From Rhodospirillaceae bacterium (GTDB lineage: Bacteria; Pseudomonadota; Alphaproteobacteria; UBA828), in NCBI GenBank assembly GCA_002728135.1, contig PBVE01000005.1, forward strand, positions 1-64,000: 64,000 bases of DNA. The letters run 5' to 3'. The translations under genes and the position numbers were made by a program. Below the pieces are notes generated by a model. The model was not told the origin of the DNA and did no database searches. It saw nothing but the letters and a program-made list of their open reading frames with translations. Shown here piece after piece: positions 46,212-55,293 of the stretch; within the stretch, counting starts at the first letter, position 1, and the number at the start of each line of letters is the position of its first letter.

Positions 46212-47515
46212 TAAATTTCTGACTCTTTAGAATTATCTTGCACTCGGTTTCTTAGTTGCCAACCAGTTTCTACCTTTTTCCATAAATGTGGAGATCGAAA
46301 ACTATCTGCAATTTCAAAAAACTCATTTCTGTCCATATTAAGATACTCTAAAAATTCAGGAAAATACTTTTCTGGAAATTCTTCATCATACCTATGTACA
46401 AGAGATACTCCCTCCTCTCGTTCTATATGATCATTCCTGATTTCCTGGCTAGCATCATAAGTTGCCCTGCCAATCCCAAACTTTACCAATGTTGTCCAAT
46501 AGTGATATGGATCTGTCTTATCATCTATAGAATTGTATTTAGAGTATGTGCCCTCAGTTCTATCTTCATTTGCTAAAAAGCCTATATGCTCTGATGCATA
46601 ATAATAACATTCCTGCGGAATCCAATTCAGGTAGAATCCCAAATAATGAACCTCAATTCCAGCACCTATAAGGTCATCTAAATCAGAAGGCATGTATGGT
46701 TCTATTTGACCTTTTTCTATGCCAAAATTCGGTAAATCACCCATAGGCACACCACCAAAATAAAGGTCTTTCGTACTTTCCGATTGTAAGGCAAAATACG
46801 ATGTGTGACGCTCTGCAATTTTATTGTCATCAGCAGGGTTTCCATATTCTGCCTCATTCTCACCGTAAAAAACTAGTGGAATGCCCATTTTTATTGCCAT
46901 CTTTGGAGCATAGTTTTTCTGTCCAAAAATAAATGGTTGAAACGGATGAAGAAGATTACGGTAAGCTAATTGGGTAAGCTTACGATGTATTTGTCCATCA
47001 GGAGTAAAAAGATAATTATCAAAACCTCCCTTATGAATCCACGCTTGATGATTGTGCCATCCAACGTCAGAATATAGATGCGGAGCCCATGTAACTGTTA
47101 AAGGATGCATGCCAAACTCACGCTTTAGGACTAAAGCGGCATATACAGAGTCTTTTCCGCCTGAACCAGGTACTAAACAGTCATACGATCCATTACGCGA
47201 TCTATATTTTTCACATAGTTTTTTTAAAGCAGCACGACGTTCATCCCAGTCCACAATATTTCTTTTTCTCTCCGCAACTTTGCAAGCATCACAAATCCCC
47301 TCTGAGTCAAAGAAAATAGTTTCTTTTTTTGAATTTTTTGTATGTTTAAACTCAATACTCGAAGAAGGGCGCTGATTAGAAATGACGCATTTTTTACAAA
47401 AGACTACTTTTCCAGGGAGTCCATATTTTATTTCTAAATTACCTTCATTTGGATCATGTAAAAAGCGTCTTCCATCATCCAAAACTAATTCTTTAGTTTC
47501 CATATTGTCCTTCAT
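46211..47515 (-). CDS. N-acetyl sugar amidotransferase (WbpG/PseA type)
   Basis: This ATP-dependent enzyme, with ammonia from HisH/HisF partners, converts an N-acetyl group to an acetamidino group. It carries a cysteine pair (CKKCVISNQRPS) and a second (CDACKVAERKR) that may bind zinc, and the PP-loop ATP motif CLVPGSGGKDSVYAALVLK. The family segments VTWAPHLYSDVGWHNHQAWI and PLVFYGENEAEYGNP follow. In Campylobacter the homologues PseA and Cj1324 make acetamidino forms of pseudaminic or legionaminic acid. Which sugar is modified here is uncertain, but legF is directly coupled. It has 434 residues and lies 2 bases after hisH. Confidence 0.9.
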   Translation of the reverse strand: MKDNMETKELVLDDGRRFLHDPNEGNLEIKYGLPGKVVFCKKCVISNQRPSSSIEFKHTKNSKKETIFFDSEGICDACKVAERKRNIVDWDERRAALKKLCEKYRSRNGSYDCLVPGSGGKDSVYAALVLKREFGMHPLTVTWAPHLYSDVGWHNHQAWIHKGGFDNYLFTPDGQIHRKLTQLAYRNLLHPFQPFIFGQKNYAPKMAIKMGIPLVFYGENEAEYGNPADDNKIAERHTSYFALQSESTKDLYFGGVPMGDLPNFGIEKGQIEPYMPSDLDDLIGAGIEVHYLGFYLNWIPQECYYYASEHIGFLANEDRTEGTYSKYNSIDDKTDPYHYWTTLVKFGIGRATYDASQEIRNDHIEREEGVSLVHRYDEEFPEKYFPEFLEYLNMDRNEFFEIADSFRSPHLWKKVETGWQLRNRVQDNSKESEI

Positions 47516-47517
47516 TT

Positions 47518-48147
47518 TTAAAATTCTTCCTCTATAAAATTTGCTATTAACTTCAAACCAGAGGCTCCACTTTTCTCTGGATGAAATTGAACGCCTAAAA
47601 TTTTTCTAGACTGAATTGCTACAGGAACATCTAAACCATTGATATTAGTTGTAGCTGCAATATTTTTTGAATGTTTAACCGAAGGTGCATAAGAATGTAC
47701 AAAATACATCCAATCATCTGAGTTCAAACAACCTAACAAAGGGGCATGAGATTTTATAGATAAAGCTCTCCATCCCACATTGGGAATTCTAACTCTGGAC
47801 TTAGATTTATGTTTGATATTTGGGAGACGAACTGTTTTACCGGGAATTAATCCCAACCCTGCGTGCTCACCAAATTCCTCACTTTTTTCTAATAATATTT
47901 GACATCCAACACAAATTCCTAGCAAAGGTATTCCATTTTCTACAGCTGAGTGGATTGGCTCTATGAGATTTCGATCCTTTAATCGATCCATTGCATCACC
48001 AAATGCCCCAACACCAGGTAAGAATAGCCTACTTGCTGAAAGGATTTTATCTGGATTATCAGTTACAAGATAGGGTTTATTCAGCGTCTTCAAAGCTTGG
48101 CTTAAACTGAACAGATTTCCTCTCCCATAATCAATAATAACTATCAT
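47518..48147 (-). CDS. hisH: HisH-like glutaminase subunit for sugar amidotransfer
   Basis: This class I glutamine amidotransferase paralogous to HisH has 209 residues. The nucleophile is Cys79 in PLLGICVGCQIL, and the His-Glu pair is in VQFHPEKSG, so glutaminase activity should be intact. DYGRGNLFSLSQAL and LPGVGAFGDAM are HisH signatures. It overlaps the HisF-like gene by 4 bases and ends 2 bases before the WbpG-like gene. Its place in this trio, and the absence of other his genes, argue that it feeds ammonia for acetamidino formation rather than histidine synthesis. Confidence 0.9.
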   Translation of the reverse strand: MIVIIDYGRGNLFSLSQALKTLNKPYLVTDNPDKILSASRLFLPGVGAFGDAMDRLKDRNLIEPIHSAVENGIPLLGICVGCQILLEKSEEFGEHAGLGLIPGKTVRLPNIKHKSKSRVRIPNVGWRALSIKSHAPLLGCLNSDDWMYFVHSYAPSVKHSKNIAATTNINGLDVPVAIQSRKILGVQFHPEKSGASGLKLIANFIEEEF

Positions 48148-48914
48148 GGATTGATCTCTGGTCTTGTTATAATATCTGATTCTTTTAGTGCTCTGCGAAG
48201 TTCTATTGGTGAACTATGACCATAATGAAATAAACTTGCACAAGCGACTGCATCTAAATCGTCTTTTTTTACCGCGTCTATAATATCATCAGGACTACCT
48301 GCACCACCACAACCTATAACTGGTATTTCAACTAGGCTCCTTACTTGTCTAAATAGGTCATGATCAAACCCTCGTCGCGTTCCTTCAGAGTCTACTGATG
48401 TTAATAATATTTCTCCAGCCCCAAGTTTTTCTACTTCAATCACCCAATCTAAAACATTAACACCGGTACACTCTCTGCCATTATCTGTTAAGGCTTCCCA
48501 ATTTTCATTCCCTCTTTTTTTTGCTTCAACAGATATTACAATGCATTGACTGCCAAAAACCCTGGCAGCCTGATGGATAAATGATGGATTTGCAATTGCC
48601 GCTGTATTGATTGCAACCTTATCAGCTCCAGAATGTAGTGCGGATAAAATATCTTCAACAGAACGAATCCCTCCACCTACAGTCAATGGCACAAAAATCT
48701 CTCGTGCAGCTTCCTCAACTACGGGCAAAATATTATTGCGCCCGTATAGAGAGGCGACACTATCCATATAGATAATCTCATCTATACCATTCTCGTAATA
48801 GCCTCTGGCCATTGGCCCAGGTTGACCAACAACTCTAAGACCTTCAAGGTGAATCCCTTTTATTACGTTGTTACTTTTTATGTCAAGCCGCGCAATTAAA
48901 CGGGGTGCTAACAA
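48144..48914 (-). CDS. hisF: HisF-like subunit for sugar amidotransfer
   Basis: This (beta/alpha)8 protein of the HisF family starts MLAPRLIARLDIK with Asp11 in place. LTVGGGIRSVEDI, ADKVAINTAAI, GAGEILLTSVDSEGT and VIGCGGAG are clear. The second catalytic position, Asp130 in true HisF, is Glu130 here (VISVEAKKR), which suggests the cyclase reaction is not its task. The likely role is to receive ammonia from the HisH-like protein and pass it to the WbpG/PseA-like enzyme. It heads the hisF-hisH-wbpG-legF block and lies 70 bases after the FkbM gene. Confidence 0.9.
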   Translation of the reverse strand: MLAPRLIARLDIKSNNVIKGIHLEGLRVVGQPGPMARGYYENGIDEIIYMDSVASLYGRNNILPVVEEAAREIFVPLTVGGGIRSVEDILSALHSGADKVAINTAAIANPSFIHQAARVFGSQCIVISVEAKKRGNENWEALTDNGRECTGVNVLDWVIEVEKLGAGEILLTSVDSEGTRRGFDHDLFRQVRSLVEIPVIGCGGAGSPDDIIDAVKKDDLDAVACASLFHYGHSSPIELRRALKESDIITRPEINP

Positions 48915-48984
48915 CTTATTTCCTTGTGAAAGTTATTTAGTTTTCAGAGGTTCTGCTTAAAATAAAGATAACAAACAGAGTATT

Positions 48985-49920
48985 TTATTTTTTTGATAAG
49001 ACCTTAGATAATTTCTCTTGATACTTTGATACAAGATCTTGACGAACAAATATAGCATCTCCAGAATAATGTTTATATCCAGGATAATGTTCCCATTCAG
49101 CAATCAAATTGTAGCCAGATTTTTCCATTATTGAAATAATTTTACGTTGATTTTCATGACCATTTAACTCAATAGCCCATGAATGCACACATCCATCTTC
49201 AAGTAATTTTTTTGCACCCATCAAAACATGGTTCTCAAATCCATCAACATCAATTTTAATATGTGTAGGCTTTGGCAAGTCAAGTTCCCAGTGCATTCCA
49301 TCAAGAGAAACAGACATAATCCATTGATGACATAAGATTGGCTGATCCTGCCTACCACCCCTGTCATAATCTTCTGGCTTTCCAACTGAATTTCGATTTA
49401 CACCTGGAATTGGACCATGGTGCATATATAATTTTCTATGTCCCATATCAGAATCACAACCAGCTTGAAGAACTTCAAAATTATCCTTTTTTGATTCTCC
49501 TTGAAGCACAATTGTTTTCAGAATTGTTTCGATGCTTGGAGTGAATGGTTCAACAAATACTATTTTACTTCCCCATAGATGATTTACTAGAAACCCCTCT
49601 AGCCCGTTTGAGGACCCAATATCATACAATACACTACAATCATCAATACTGTTCATCCATAAATAAACCACATCATCTCTATCATGCCTTCCAAACTGAT
49701 AGTAACGCCTGAACTGTCTATAAGATCTTACAGTCACACCTAATGGTTTATTATTAAAGGTTCTTATCGCTACCCACTCTCCGATTTTTTTATCGAAATA
49801 TAAGCGTCCTTTATGTTGTATTTTAAATCCAATGTAATCACGAACTTTGTGCCAATATGGCCTAAGAAAATAGCTGATTGGTTTAGGCAATGATTTACCT
49901 ATTAGACTTGCAAATGTCAT
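48985..49920 (-). CDS. FkbM-family methyltransferase
   Basis: The 311-residue protein has a SAM motif VLYDIGSSNGLEGFLV, an acidic strand KIVFVEPFTPS, and the FkbM hallmark HIKIDVDGFENHVLMGAKKLLEDG. These enzymes often O-methylate sugars or terminal groups. The N-terminal ~90 residues (PISYFLRPYWHKVRDYIGFK...) are basic and not part of the fold. It is coupled to the dioxygenase gene by a 4-base ATGA overlap, so the two probably act on the same substrate. No substrate can be assigned. Confidence 0.85.
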   Translation of the reverse strand: MTFASLIGKSLPKPISYFLRPYWHKVRDYIGFKIQHKGRLYFDKKIGEWVAIRTFNNKPLGVTVRSYRQFRRYYQFGRHDRDDVVYLWMNSIDDCSVLYDIGSSNGLEGFLVNHLWGSKIVFVEPFTPSIETILKTIVLQGESKKDNFEVLQAGCDSDMGHRKLYMHHGPIPGVNRNSVGKPEDYDRGGRQDQPILCHQWIMSVSLDGMHWELDLPKPTHIKIDVDGFENHVLMGAKKLLEDGCVHSWAIELNGHENQRKIISIMEKSGYNLIAEWEHYPGYKHYSGDAIFVRQDLVSKYQEKLSKVLSKK

Positions 49921-50909
49921 TTTAAAAGACGGGCCTTAAGTTTCATTTTTAAATGTTTTGCGTAAAACGCATTATCTATAAGAAATTTTATGATTCTGAA
50001 AGAGTTAGTTTTGCTTATTTTTGACCATTTATAATTATCAAACGGTATAGTGAAGGTTGCTCCTGAGGCCCCTAGAATACGCAATTGTTTTTCACTTAAT
50101 CCTCCTATGTCACAACTCCATATAGGAAGCGGGGTAACTTGGTTATAACCAAGGATATCTGTTCTGAAATAATCAACCAAAATTACAGTTCTATCTTTTT
50201 TTGATGGGTGATCTGGGCCATGAAACCCTCTATCATCAAAAATAATTATGTCCCCTTTTTTCCCGTCTAGACGAACTTTTCTAGCAATAATTTCTTTTTT
50301 CATGTTGTCTGGATATTCAGCAAGTCTCTGTCCATATGGTGCACCTAATTTATGAGTTCCTATACAGTAGGTAAAAGCTCCTTCAGAAGTATCGTGAAGG
50401 TAAATTGCAGCACCAACTCCTAGGGGTTTTTGCATGAGACTCTCAGTTATAGGAGATTTTTCACCTATTGATTTTCTCCAGCCAACTGCAAAATCAGAAT
50501 GCAAGGGAAAATAGATATAATTTAACCCTTGATCGGCCTTCAAATTAGTCTCCGCCAAAATACATTCAGCACCCATGTATGACTCTACTAGGTTAATAAT
50601 ATGTTCATTAGCAATAAGATCGTATACTGGGGAGCCTAGAAGTGTTGGTAGCAAAACTTTTTTTTGGTAATCTGCACGAAAATATCCCCAAACCCCTGCC
50701 ACAGAAGGCTGTGATAAAAATTCTTCTGCCCTCATTACAACTTGATTAACAGAATCATCAGGAAGAACACCTCTTAGGATAACAACGCCTTCGTTATTAA
50801 GAACTTGAATGGCCTTTTGGATATCTGGCTTAGCCCCTTCAATTATATACCTTTCGGGCAAAATATCCTTTGTAATATCAGTATCTTTCATCAATAAATC
50901 TTTGTTCAT
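49917..50909 (-). CDS. phytanoyl-CoA dioxygenase-like Fe(II)/2-oxoglutarate enzyme
   Basis: The 330-residue protein has the iron-binding facial triad of the PhyH family: His137 and Asp139 in PLHSDFAVGW and His230 in DDRGFHGPDH. Arg240 (KKDRTVILVDYF) is the likely 2-oxoglutarate anchor. The fold opens with GVVILRGVLPDDSVNQVV. Family members hydroxylate diverse small molecules, and some act in phosphonate metabolism. Here a hydroxylation of a sugar or a tailoring group is likely, but the substrate is unknown. It is coupled to the FkbM gene by a 4-base overlap. Confidence 0.85.
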   Translation of the reverse strand: MNKDLLMKDTDITKDILPERYIIEGAKPDIQKAIQVLNNEGVVILRGVLPDDSVNQVVMRAEEFLSQPSVAGVWGYFRADYQKKVLLPTLLGSPVYDLIANEHIINLVESYMGAECILAETNLKADQGLNYIYFPLHSDFAVGWRKSIGEKSPITESLMQKPLGVGAAIYLHDTSEGAFTYCIGTHKLGAPYGQRLAEYPDNMKKEIIARKVRLDGKKGDIIIFDDRGFHGPDHPSKKDRTVILVDYFRTDILGYNQVTPLPIWSCDIGGLSEKQLRILGASGATFTIPFDNYKWSKISKTNSFRIIKFLIDNAFYAKHLKMKLKARLLK

Positions 50910-51032
50910 ATAATTTTAAAAGCTGATACATTTTTATTTGCAGGCAAACTTTTCCGTATGAAAATTCTTATACTAATAAAAACTTTGACCTTAATTATTA
51001 AGCAATAAACCAGAGTTTTTTTGGATTGGTTA

Positions 51033-52472
51033 TCAAATCTTTTTTAATGTATTTGATAATGATTCGAATAGAGCCTTCCCAAGGCTTTCCATATTAGAAT
51101 AATCATCAGGATCTACTGTTAAATCATGCATTGCAGCTAGCATAAATTCGCCTTCTTGAGCAAAGCCTCTTCTGTCTTCTTTTCCAAAAGAAAGAAGTGT
51201 TCTTAGGTTTTTTTTTACATCTGAGAAATTTGTTGAAACAATCACATGTGGTAAATATCCAAAAAATAAAGAAGGGCTAAATGCTAAAACAGGAATCCCA
51301 AAAGAGGCTGCCTCAAAAGCACTTCTTCCTAACAGAGAAACTACAGCACGTGCATTTTTGATTATTGGCAGACCAAATTCACTGGGGTCTATTAATATAA
51401 CATTAGGCATAGTATCCATCATCCTGTAAAAACTCTGATCCCGATACCCAAGTGCAGGTACATGATCTTTAACAGCAAGATAAGTTCCTACAGGGAGCTC
51501 TTTTGATACTTGTTGAATAATAGAAATCTGATCAAAAAATTCTGGGGTTTGTGCTGACAAAAGAACCTCTGGTTCCATTTGGAGGGCTAAAAATACATAT
51601 GGCCTCTTAGATTCAATAAGAGTATCTAGTTTTACTCCATTTCTACTTAACATTTTGTATATTGATCTACGTTTAAAATTAAACTTTATATGTCTCCATG
51701 GGCTGTAACCGAATTTTGTAACTTTGTCATACCGCCTAAGATGCCAATAGATTGTTCTTATAACTATTATAATAGCTGTCTTTATCAAAGAGGATAATTT
51801 TATTCCTGATTTGAAATTATTCCTTATTTGAAGGTGAAAAGGAGGGGGCTGTAGAATTTCGGATGAATGACTTCGACCTTCTTTTTTTACCTGATTATGT
51901 TGCTCCTTTAACCAATTAACGTTTACTTTCATTCCATCACGCCAAATCAACCTATCATGCAAAAAAGAGTAGCCCAAACATCTAGTAATAATATTTAAAC
52001 TTTTTGCAATATCACAAACTACACGTCTACCATTAAGAGCAAATGTAATTTGATGCTGCATAAAGATTTTTTCAACACCCTCATAAATCGCTACAAATTG
52101 GCTTATCCACTCTTCATAATCTTGATTAGTTTCAACTCGTGTATAGGGAAAAGTAGTGCATCCAGTAAAATAAAGACGTCTGTCCGCTAGATTATAGTGC
52201 ATGATTGTTTCGTAACGATCCTCAATTTCCTGAGCTTTAACCCATAAATTTTTGTCTTCAGTAGAGCGTAATTCCAACATTTCAGAAACACTATATACCG
52301 CCTCAAAATTTCCTGTCTTCATTAATGGAACTACATCCTGAGCAAAGCGAACTAGACCGATTATTTTTACACCATCATTTTTCTTAATTAGTTCAAGCAT
52401 CGGCATCATAAATTTTCGTTCATCACCAATAGCTTCAAAAAGAATAGAGTCTCCCATCTTTAAATTTAACAT
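51033..52472 (-). CDS. KpsC/KpsS-like capsule polysaccharide synthesis protein
   Basis: This 479-residue soluble protein looks like the Capsule_synth (PF05159-like) group. The diagnostic region is the C-terminal half: YVFLALQMEPEVL, LAVKDHVPALGYRDQSFYRMMDTMPNVILIDPSEFGLPIIKNARAVVSLLGRSAFEAASFGIPVLAFSPSLFFGYLPHV (abridged by position, about residues 330-420), a GT-B donor fold with the expected alternating pattern. KpsC and KpsS use CMP-Kdo. Since CMP-nonulosonic acids are the obvious activated sugars here and no other CMP-NulO transferase is visible, it is a candidate transferase for them. That assignment is inference. Confidence 0.7.
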   Translation of the reverse strand: MLNLKMGDSILFEAIGDERKFMMPMLELIKKNDGVKIIGLVRFAQDVVPLMKTGNFEAVYSVSEMLELRSTEDKNLWVKAQEIEDRYETIMHYNLADRRLYFTGCTTFPYTRVETNQDYEEWISQFVAIYEGVEKIFMQHQITFALNGRRVVCDIAKSLNIITRCLGYSFLHDRLIWRDGMKVNVNWLKEQHNQVKKEGRSHSSEILQPPPFHLQIRNNFKSGIKLSSLIKTAIIIVIRTIYWHLRRYDKVTKFGYSPWRHIKFNFKRRSIYKMLSRNGVKLDTLIESKRPYVFLALQMEPEVLLSAQTPEFFDQISIIQQVSKELPVGTYLAVKDHVPALGYRDQSFYRMMDTMPNVILIDPSEFGLPIIKNARAVVSLLGRSAFEAASFGIPVLAFSPSLFFGYLPHVIVSTNFSDVKKNLRTLLSFGKEDRRGFAQEGEFMLAAMHDLTVDPDDYSNMESLGKALFESLSNTLKKI

Positions 52473-52527
52473 TTTTTTCTCGGTCTGAATAAACTGTACG
52501 AAATTATACTGATATTAGTTAGGCTAT

Positions 52528-53679
52528 TCATTTCAATTCCCATGGGTTTGTGTAGGTATGTATATTAGAAGAGAATTTTTTGAATAATAAGTTTTCATGG
52601 TCATAGTGATTGGTTAATACTTTTGCAACACGGTCACCAGAATAACCATCTCCATATATAAAATTGGCATCAAACTTGGCTGGTATCGAAGCTAATTTTT
52701 TAACTATATCTTCCGTCGTAGAAGATACATGAGAAACATTTATTCCATATTGACGTCCATCTTGGCGTCCACCAACATTGATAACTGGTAGTCCAAATAT
52801 ACCTGCTTCAACTATTCCACTTGATGAATTTCCGACCATTACAGATGCATGGCGCATCACGTTAGCATATAAATTGTTTCCGAGATTTTCGATAAATACT
52901 GTGTCGCGATTCTCATTTACAAATTTAATTATAAGGTCTCTAATTTTTTTTGAGCCAGGATCAGCATTAGGTGCCGTAACTATATTAGGGGCTGGTGATT
53001 TTTTAAGTGCAGAAAATACTGCCTGAGCTGTTGCTAATGGATTTAATGAATTTGTTTCAGGATGAACCGTAATAAGACGTAGGCCCGATATAGATTTCAA
53101 ACCAATTGATTTAGCAATTTCTTTGGCATCAAGTAGCTCAGCATTTATCAATGTATCTAAACCTGGTGCTCCAGTTACGTGAATACGCCAACTTTCCTCT
53201 CCCATCTTAGAAATAACAGATGCAGTAACTAGGTTTGAGGTGCAATGGAGATGCGACAACTTAGTGATTGCATGTCTAAGTCTTTCATCTATAGCACCAT
53301 AGGAGAATTCTCCTCCATGCAAATGAACAAGCGGAATATTAAGACAGCTAGCCCCTAGAACTGCAGCCATCATATCAATGCGATCACCAACTATTAGAAT
53401 ACGATCAGGCTTAATTCGAGAAGTTAAGGTCACCACATCAGCTGTAATAGATCCAAGTGAAGATCCTAAATCTTTATTTGTTTGACCTTGGATACTAGCA
53501 CCACAAAGGTGCTTGATACTTCGCGGGGGCAATTCAATATCGTTTGAAACTAAATTATTATTATGTGCCCCCGTAAGTATTACGTGTAACTCGTGTTCTA
53601 AGTTTTTAGAAAGAGAGTTCCAAACTGGTGTTAAAATGCCAATGTCTGATCTGCCACAAGACACACTCAAAATTCGCAT
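52528..53679 (-). CDS. legG: NDP-N,N'-diacetylbacillosamine 2-epimerase (hydrolysing) LegG
   Basis: LegG converts nucleotide-linked diacetylbacillosamine to free 2,4-diacetamido-2,4,6-trideoxymannose. The UDP-GlcNAc 2-epimerase fold is shown by SCGRSDIGILTPVWNSL at the start, LIVGDRIDMMAAVLGASCLNIPLVHLHGGEFSYGAIDERLRHAITKLS (the GE and RHAITK signatures), HVTGAPGLDTL, and VGNSSSGIVEAGIFGLPVINVGGRQ. A length of 383 fits. It is one base from legI downstream-upstream order (legI ends at 53681), as expected for consecutive pathway steps. Confidence 0.92.
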   Translation of the reverse strand: MRILSVSCGRSDIGILTPVWNSLSKNLEHELHVILTGAHNNNLVSNDIELPPRSIKHLCGASIQGQTNKDLGSSLGSITADVVTLTSRIKPDRILIVGDRIDMMAAVLGASCLNIPLVHLHGGEFSYGAIDERLRHAITKLSHLHCTSNLVTASVISKMGEESWRIHVTGAPGLDTLINAELLDAKEIAKSIGLKSISGLRLITVHPETNSLNPLATAQAVFSALKKSPAPNIVTAPNADPGSKKIRDLIIKFVNENRDTVFIENLGNNLYANVMRHASVMVGNSSSGIVEAGIFGLPVINVGGRQDGRQYGINVSHVSSTTEDIVKKLASIPAKFDANFIYGDGYSGDRVAKVLTNHYDHENLLFKKFSSNIHTYTNPWELK

Positions 53680-53680
53680 A

Positions 53681-54697
53681 TTAACTTTTAACCTCTAAGT
53701 CAGATTGATATATTGGAGAATCTGCTCGCTTTTTATTTTTTAAAATTCTCCCTATTGGATTTTCATCACCTAGCATCCCATCGCCGGGCCGTTTCAAAAC
53801 AATATCTTTCTCGCTTAATCGTGTCCCCAACTCAATATCTCTTGTTGTGTGCCAACTCCTTCTAACTAAACGAGATACTTCAATTTCATCTTCTACAGGT
53901 TCTTTTACACCGTTGCCCAATGCTTCCTGAACATCACGCACTCCTGCAATCAATGATGATAGTTCGACTGGCTCCAAGGAAGCCATATGGTCTGGACCAG
54001 GTAATGAACGATCTAATGTAAAATGTTTTTCTATAGTAGTTGCACCTAATGCTGCAGCAGCTATTGAAATATGTGTTCCAATTGAGTGATCAGAAAACCC
54101 AACATTAACTTTATACTTATCCCTCATAGTTTTCATTGCCCGAAGATTTATCGTTCTAGGGGGTGCAGGGTATAATGATGTACACTGGAGGATTGTTATG
54201 TCGTCCACATTATTACTCTTTAATATTTCTATTGAATGGGATACTTCCTTCTCATTTGCCATTCCTGTTGATACAATCATTGGCAAGTCAAAAGATGCAA
54301 ATTTCACTAACAAACTTATATTAGTCAAATCCCCTGATGAAACTTTAATTCGATCCATACCAAATTCTATCAAGGTTGATACAATCTCATAGTCAAAAGG
54401 TGTTACCAAAAAGCCTATTTTTTCTTTTTCACAAGTTGCCGCCAATTTTTCGAAATCGCCGAGAGATAATTCTAGTGAGCTAAGCATCTCTCTTTGATTT
54501 ACAGAACCCGTAGCATTTTTTTGGTATGCAGTTGTCTTTGCATGATTGGATACAAGATTCTCGGCCTTAAATGCTTGAAATTTGACATAATCGGCTCCAG
54601 AAGCTGCTGCAACTCGAACCATCTCATTCGCACGATTAAAATCACCATTGTGATTAACGCCAGCCTCAGCAATAACTAAAATTTTTTGTGAAATCAT
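53681..54697 (-). CDS. legI: N,N'-diacetyllegionaminic acid synthase LegI (NeuB family)
   Basis: LegI condenses the free trideoxymannose with PEP. NeuB-type signatures are VIAEAGVNHNGDFNRANEMVRVAAASGADYVKFQAFKAE (abridged here by motif), YQKNATG, FLVTPFD, KVSSGDLTNISLL, STGMANEKEV, LQCTSLYPAPP and GFSDHSIGTHIS, plus a C-terminal SAF domain (SRLVRRSWHTTRDIELGTRLSEKDI). It differs from PseI by the GEITN/GDLTN loop (SSGDLTN versus ASFELID). 338 residues. It overlaps legH by 4 bases. Confidence 0.93.
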   Translation of the reverse strand: MISQKILVIAEAGVNHNGDFNRANEMVRVAAASGADYVKFQAFKAENLVSNHAKTTAYQKNATGSVNQREMLSSLELSLGDFEKLAATCEKEKIGFLVTPFDYEIVSTLIEFGMDRIKVSSGDLTNISLLVKFASFDLPMIVSTGMANEKEVSHSIEILKSNNVDDITILQCTSLYPAPPRTINLRAMKTMRDKYKVNVGFSDHSIGTHISIAAAALGATTIEKHFTLDRSLPGPDHMASLEPVELSSLIAGVRDVQEALGNGVKEPVEDEIEVSRLVRRSWHTTRDIELGTRLSEKDIVLKRPGDGMLGDENPIGRILKNKKRADSPIYQSDLEVKS

Positions 54698-55293
54698 TTT
54701 TTATGCGGATAACGAGTTAGAGCTGGAATCAAACTATCATCATCAATTTTACTTCTAGGCAACGTCACTGATGAAGCACCTATCATTGAACAATCACCGA
54801 TTATACTTTGACCTAAAATTACTGCACCAGGTGCAACATGAACACCTTCCCCTATAGAACAATCATGTTCTACTATAGATCCAGAGTTAATAATTGTGCC
54901 TTTTCCTACTTTGACACCAGGTTGTATTATAGCCCCAGCAAGAATAACTACACCTAACCCTATATTTGCTGTATCACTTACAATAGCTTTGCTGTGTATA
55001 ATCGGAGGAGCTGTATACCCTTTAGAGAGAAATGTTTGAAGTATATCCAGTCGTTTTTTTAACTGCTTAACCTGAACACCACCTAGTCCAATTACGATTG
55101 GTATTTTTTTATCAAATTCTTCAGTATCTGATTCGATCTGACCACATTGAAGCCAAGGACAACGTTGGGAATCTATATAAAATTTAATCTCACCAAGTAT
55201 TTTGTCAGCTGCCTCTACAACACCTCGTGCATGTCCTCCAGCACCGATCAAAACATAGCCCGCTCCACCATATATGCCTAGATTCTTACCCAC
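54694..55293 (-). CDS. legH: sugar O/N-acetyltransferase LegH (PglD/NeuD type)
   Basis: Residues 1-95 form a nucleotide-sugar-binding Rossmann-like domain (YVLIGAGGHARGVVEAADKI). The rest is a left-handed beta-helix with hexapeptide repeats (VVILAGAIIQPGVKVGKGTIINSGSIVEHDCSIGEGVHV by position). The histidine in VEHDCSIG is the family's general base. This is the PglD layout, where the enzyme acetylates the 4-amino sugar. Together with legC it fills the third legionaminic step. It overlaps legC by 8 bases and legI by 4. Confidence 0.9.
   Translation of the reverse strand: MGKNLGIYGGAGYVLIGAGGHARGVVEAADKILGEIKFYIDSQRCPWLQCGQIESDTEEFDKKIPIVIGLGGVQVKQLKKRLDILQTFLSKGYTAPPIIHSKAIVSDTANIGLGVVILAGAIIQPGVKVGKGTIINSGSIVEHDCSIGEGVHVAPGAVILGQSIIGDCSMIGASSVTLPRSKIDDDSLIPALTRYPHKK

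Noticed and set aside
47518-48914. hisH and hisF as histidine biosynthesis genes
   Set aside because: No other his genes are near, Asp130 of HisF is replaced by Glu, and both are coupled to a WbpG/PseA-type sugar amidotransferase.
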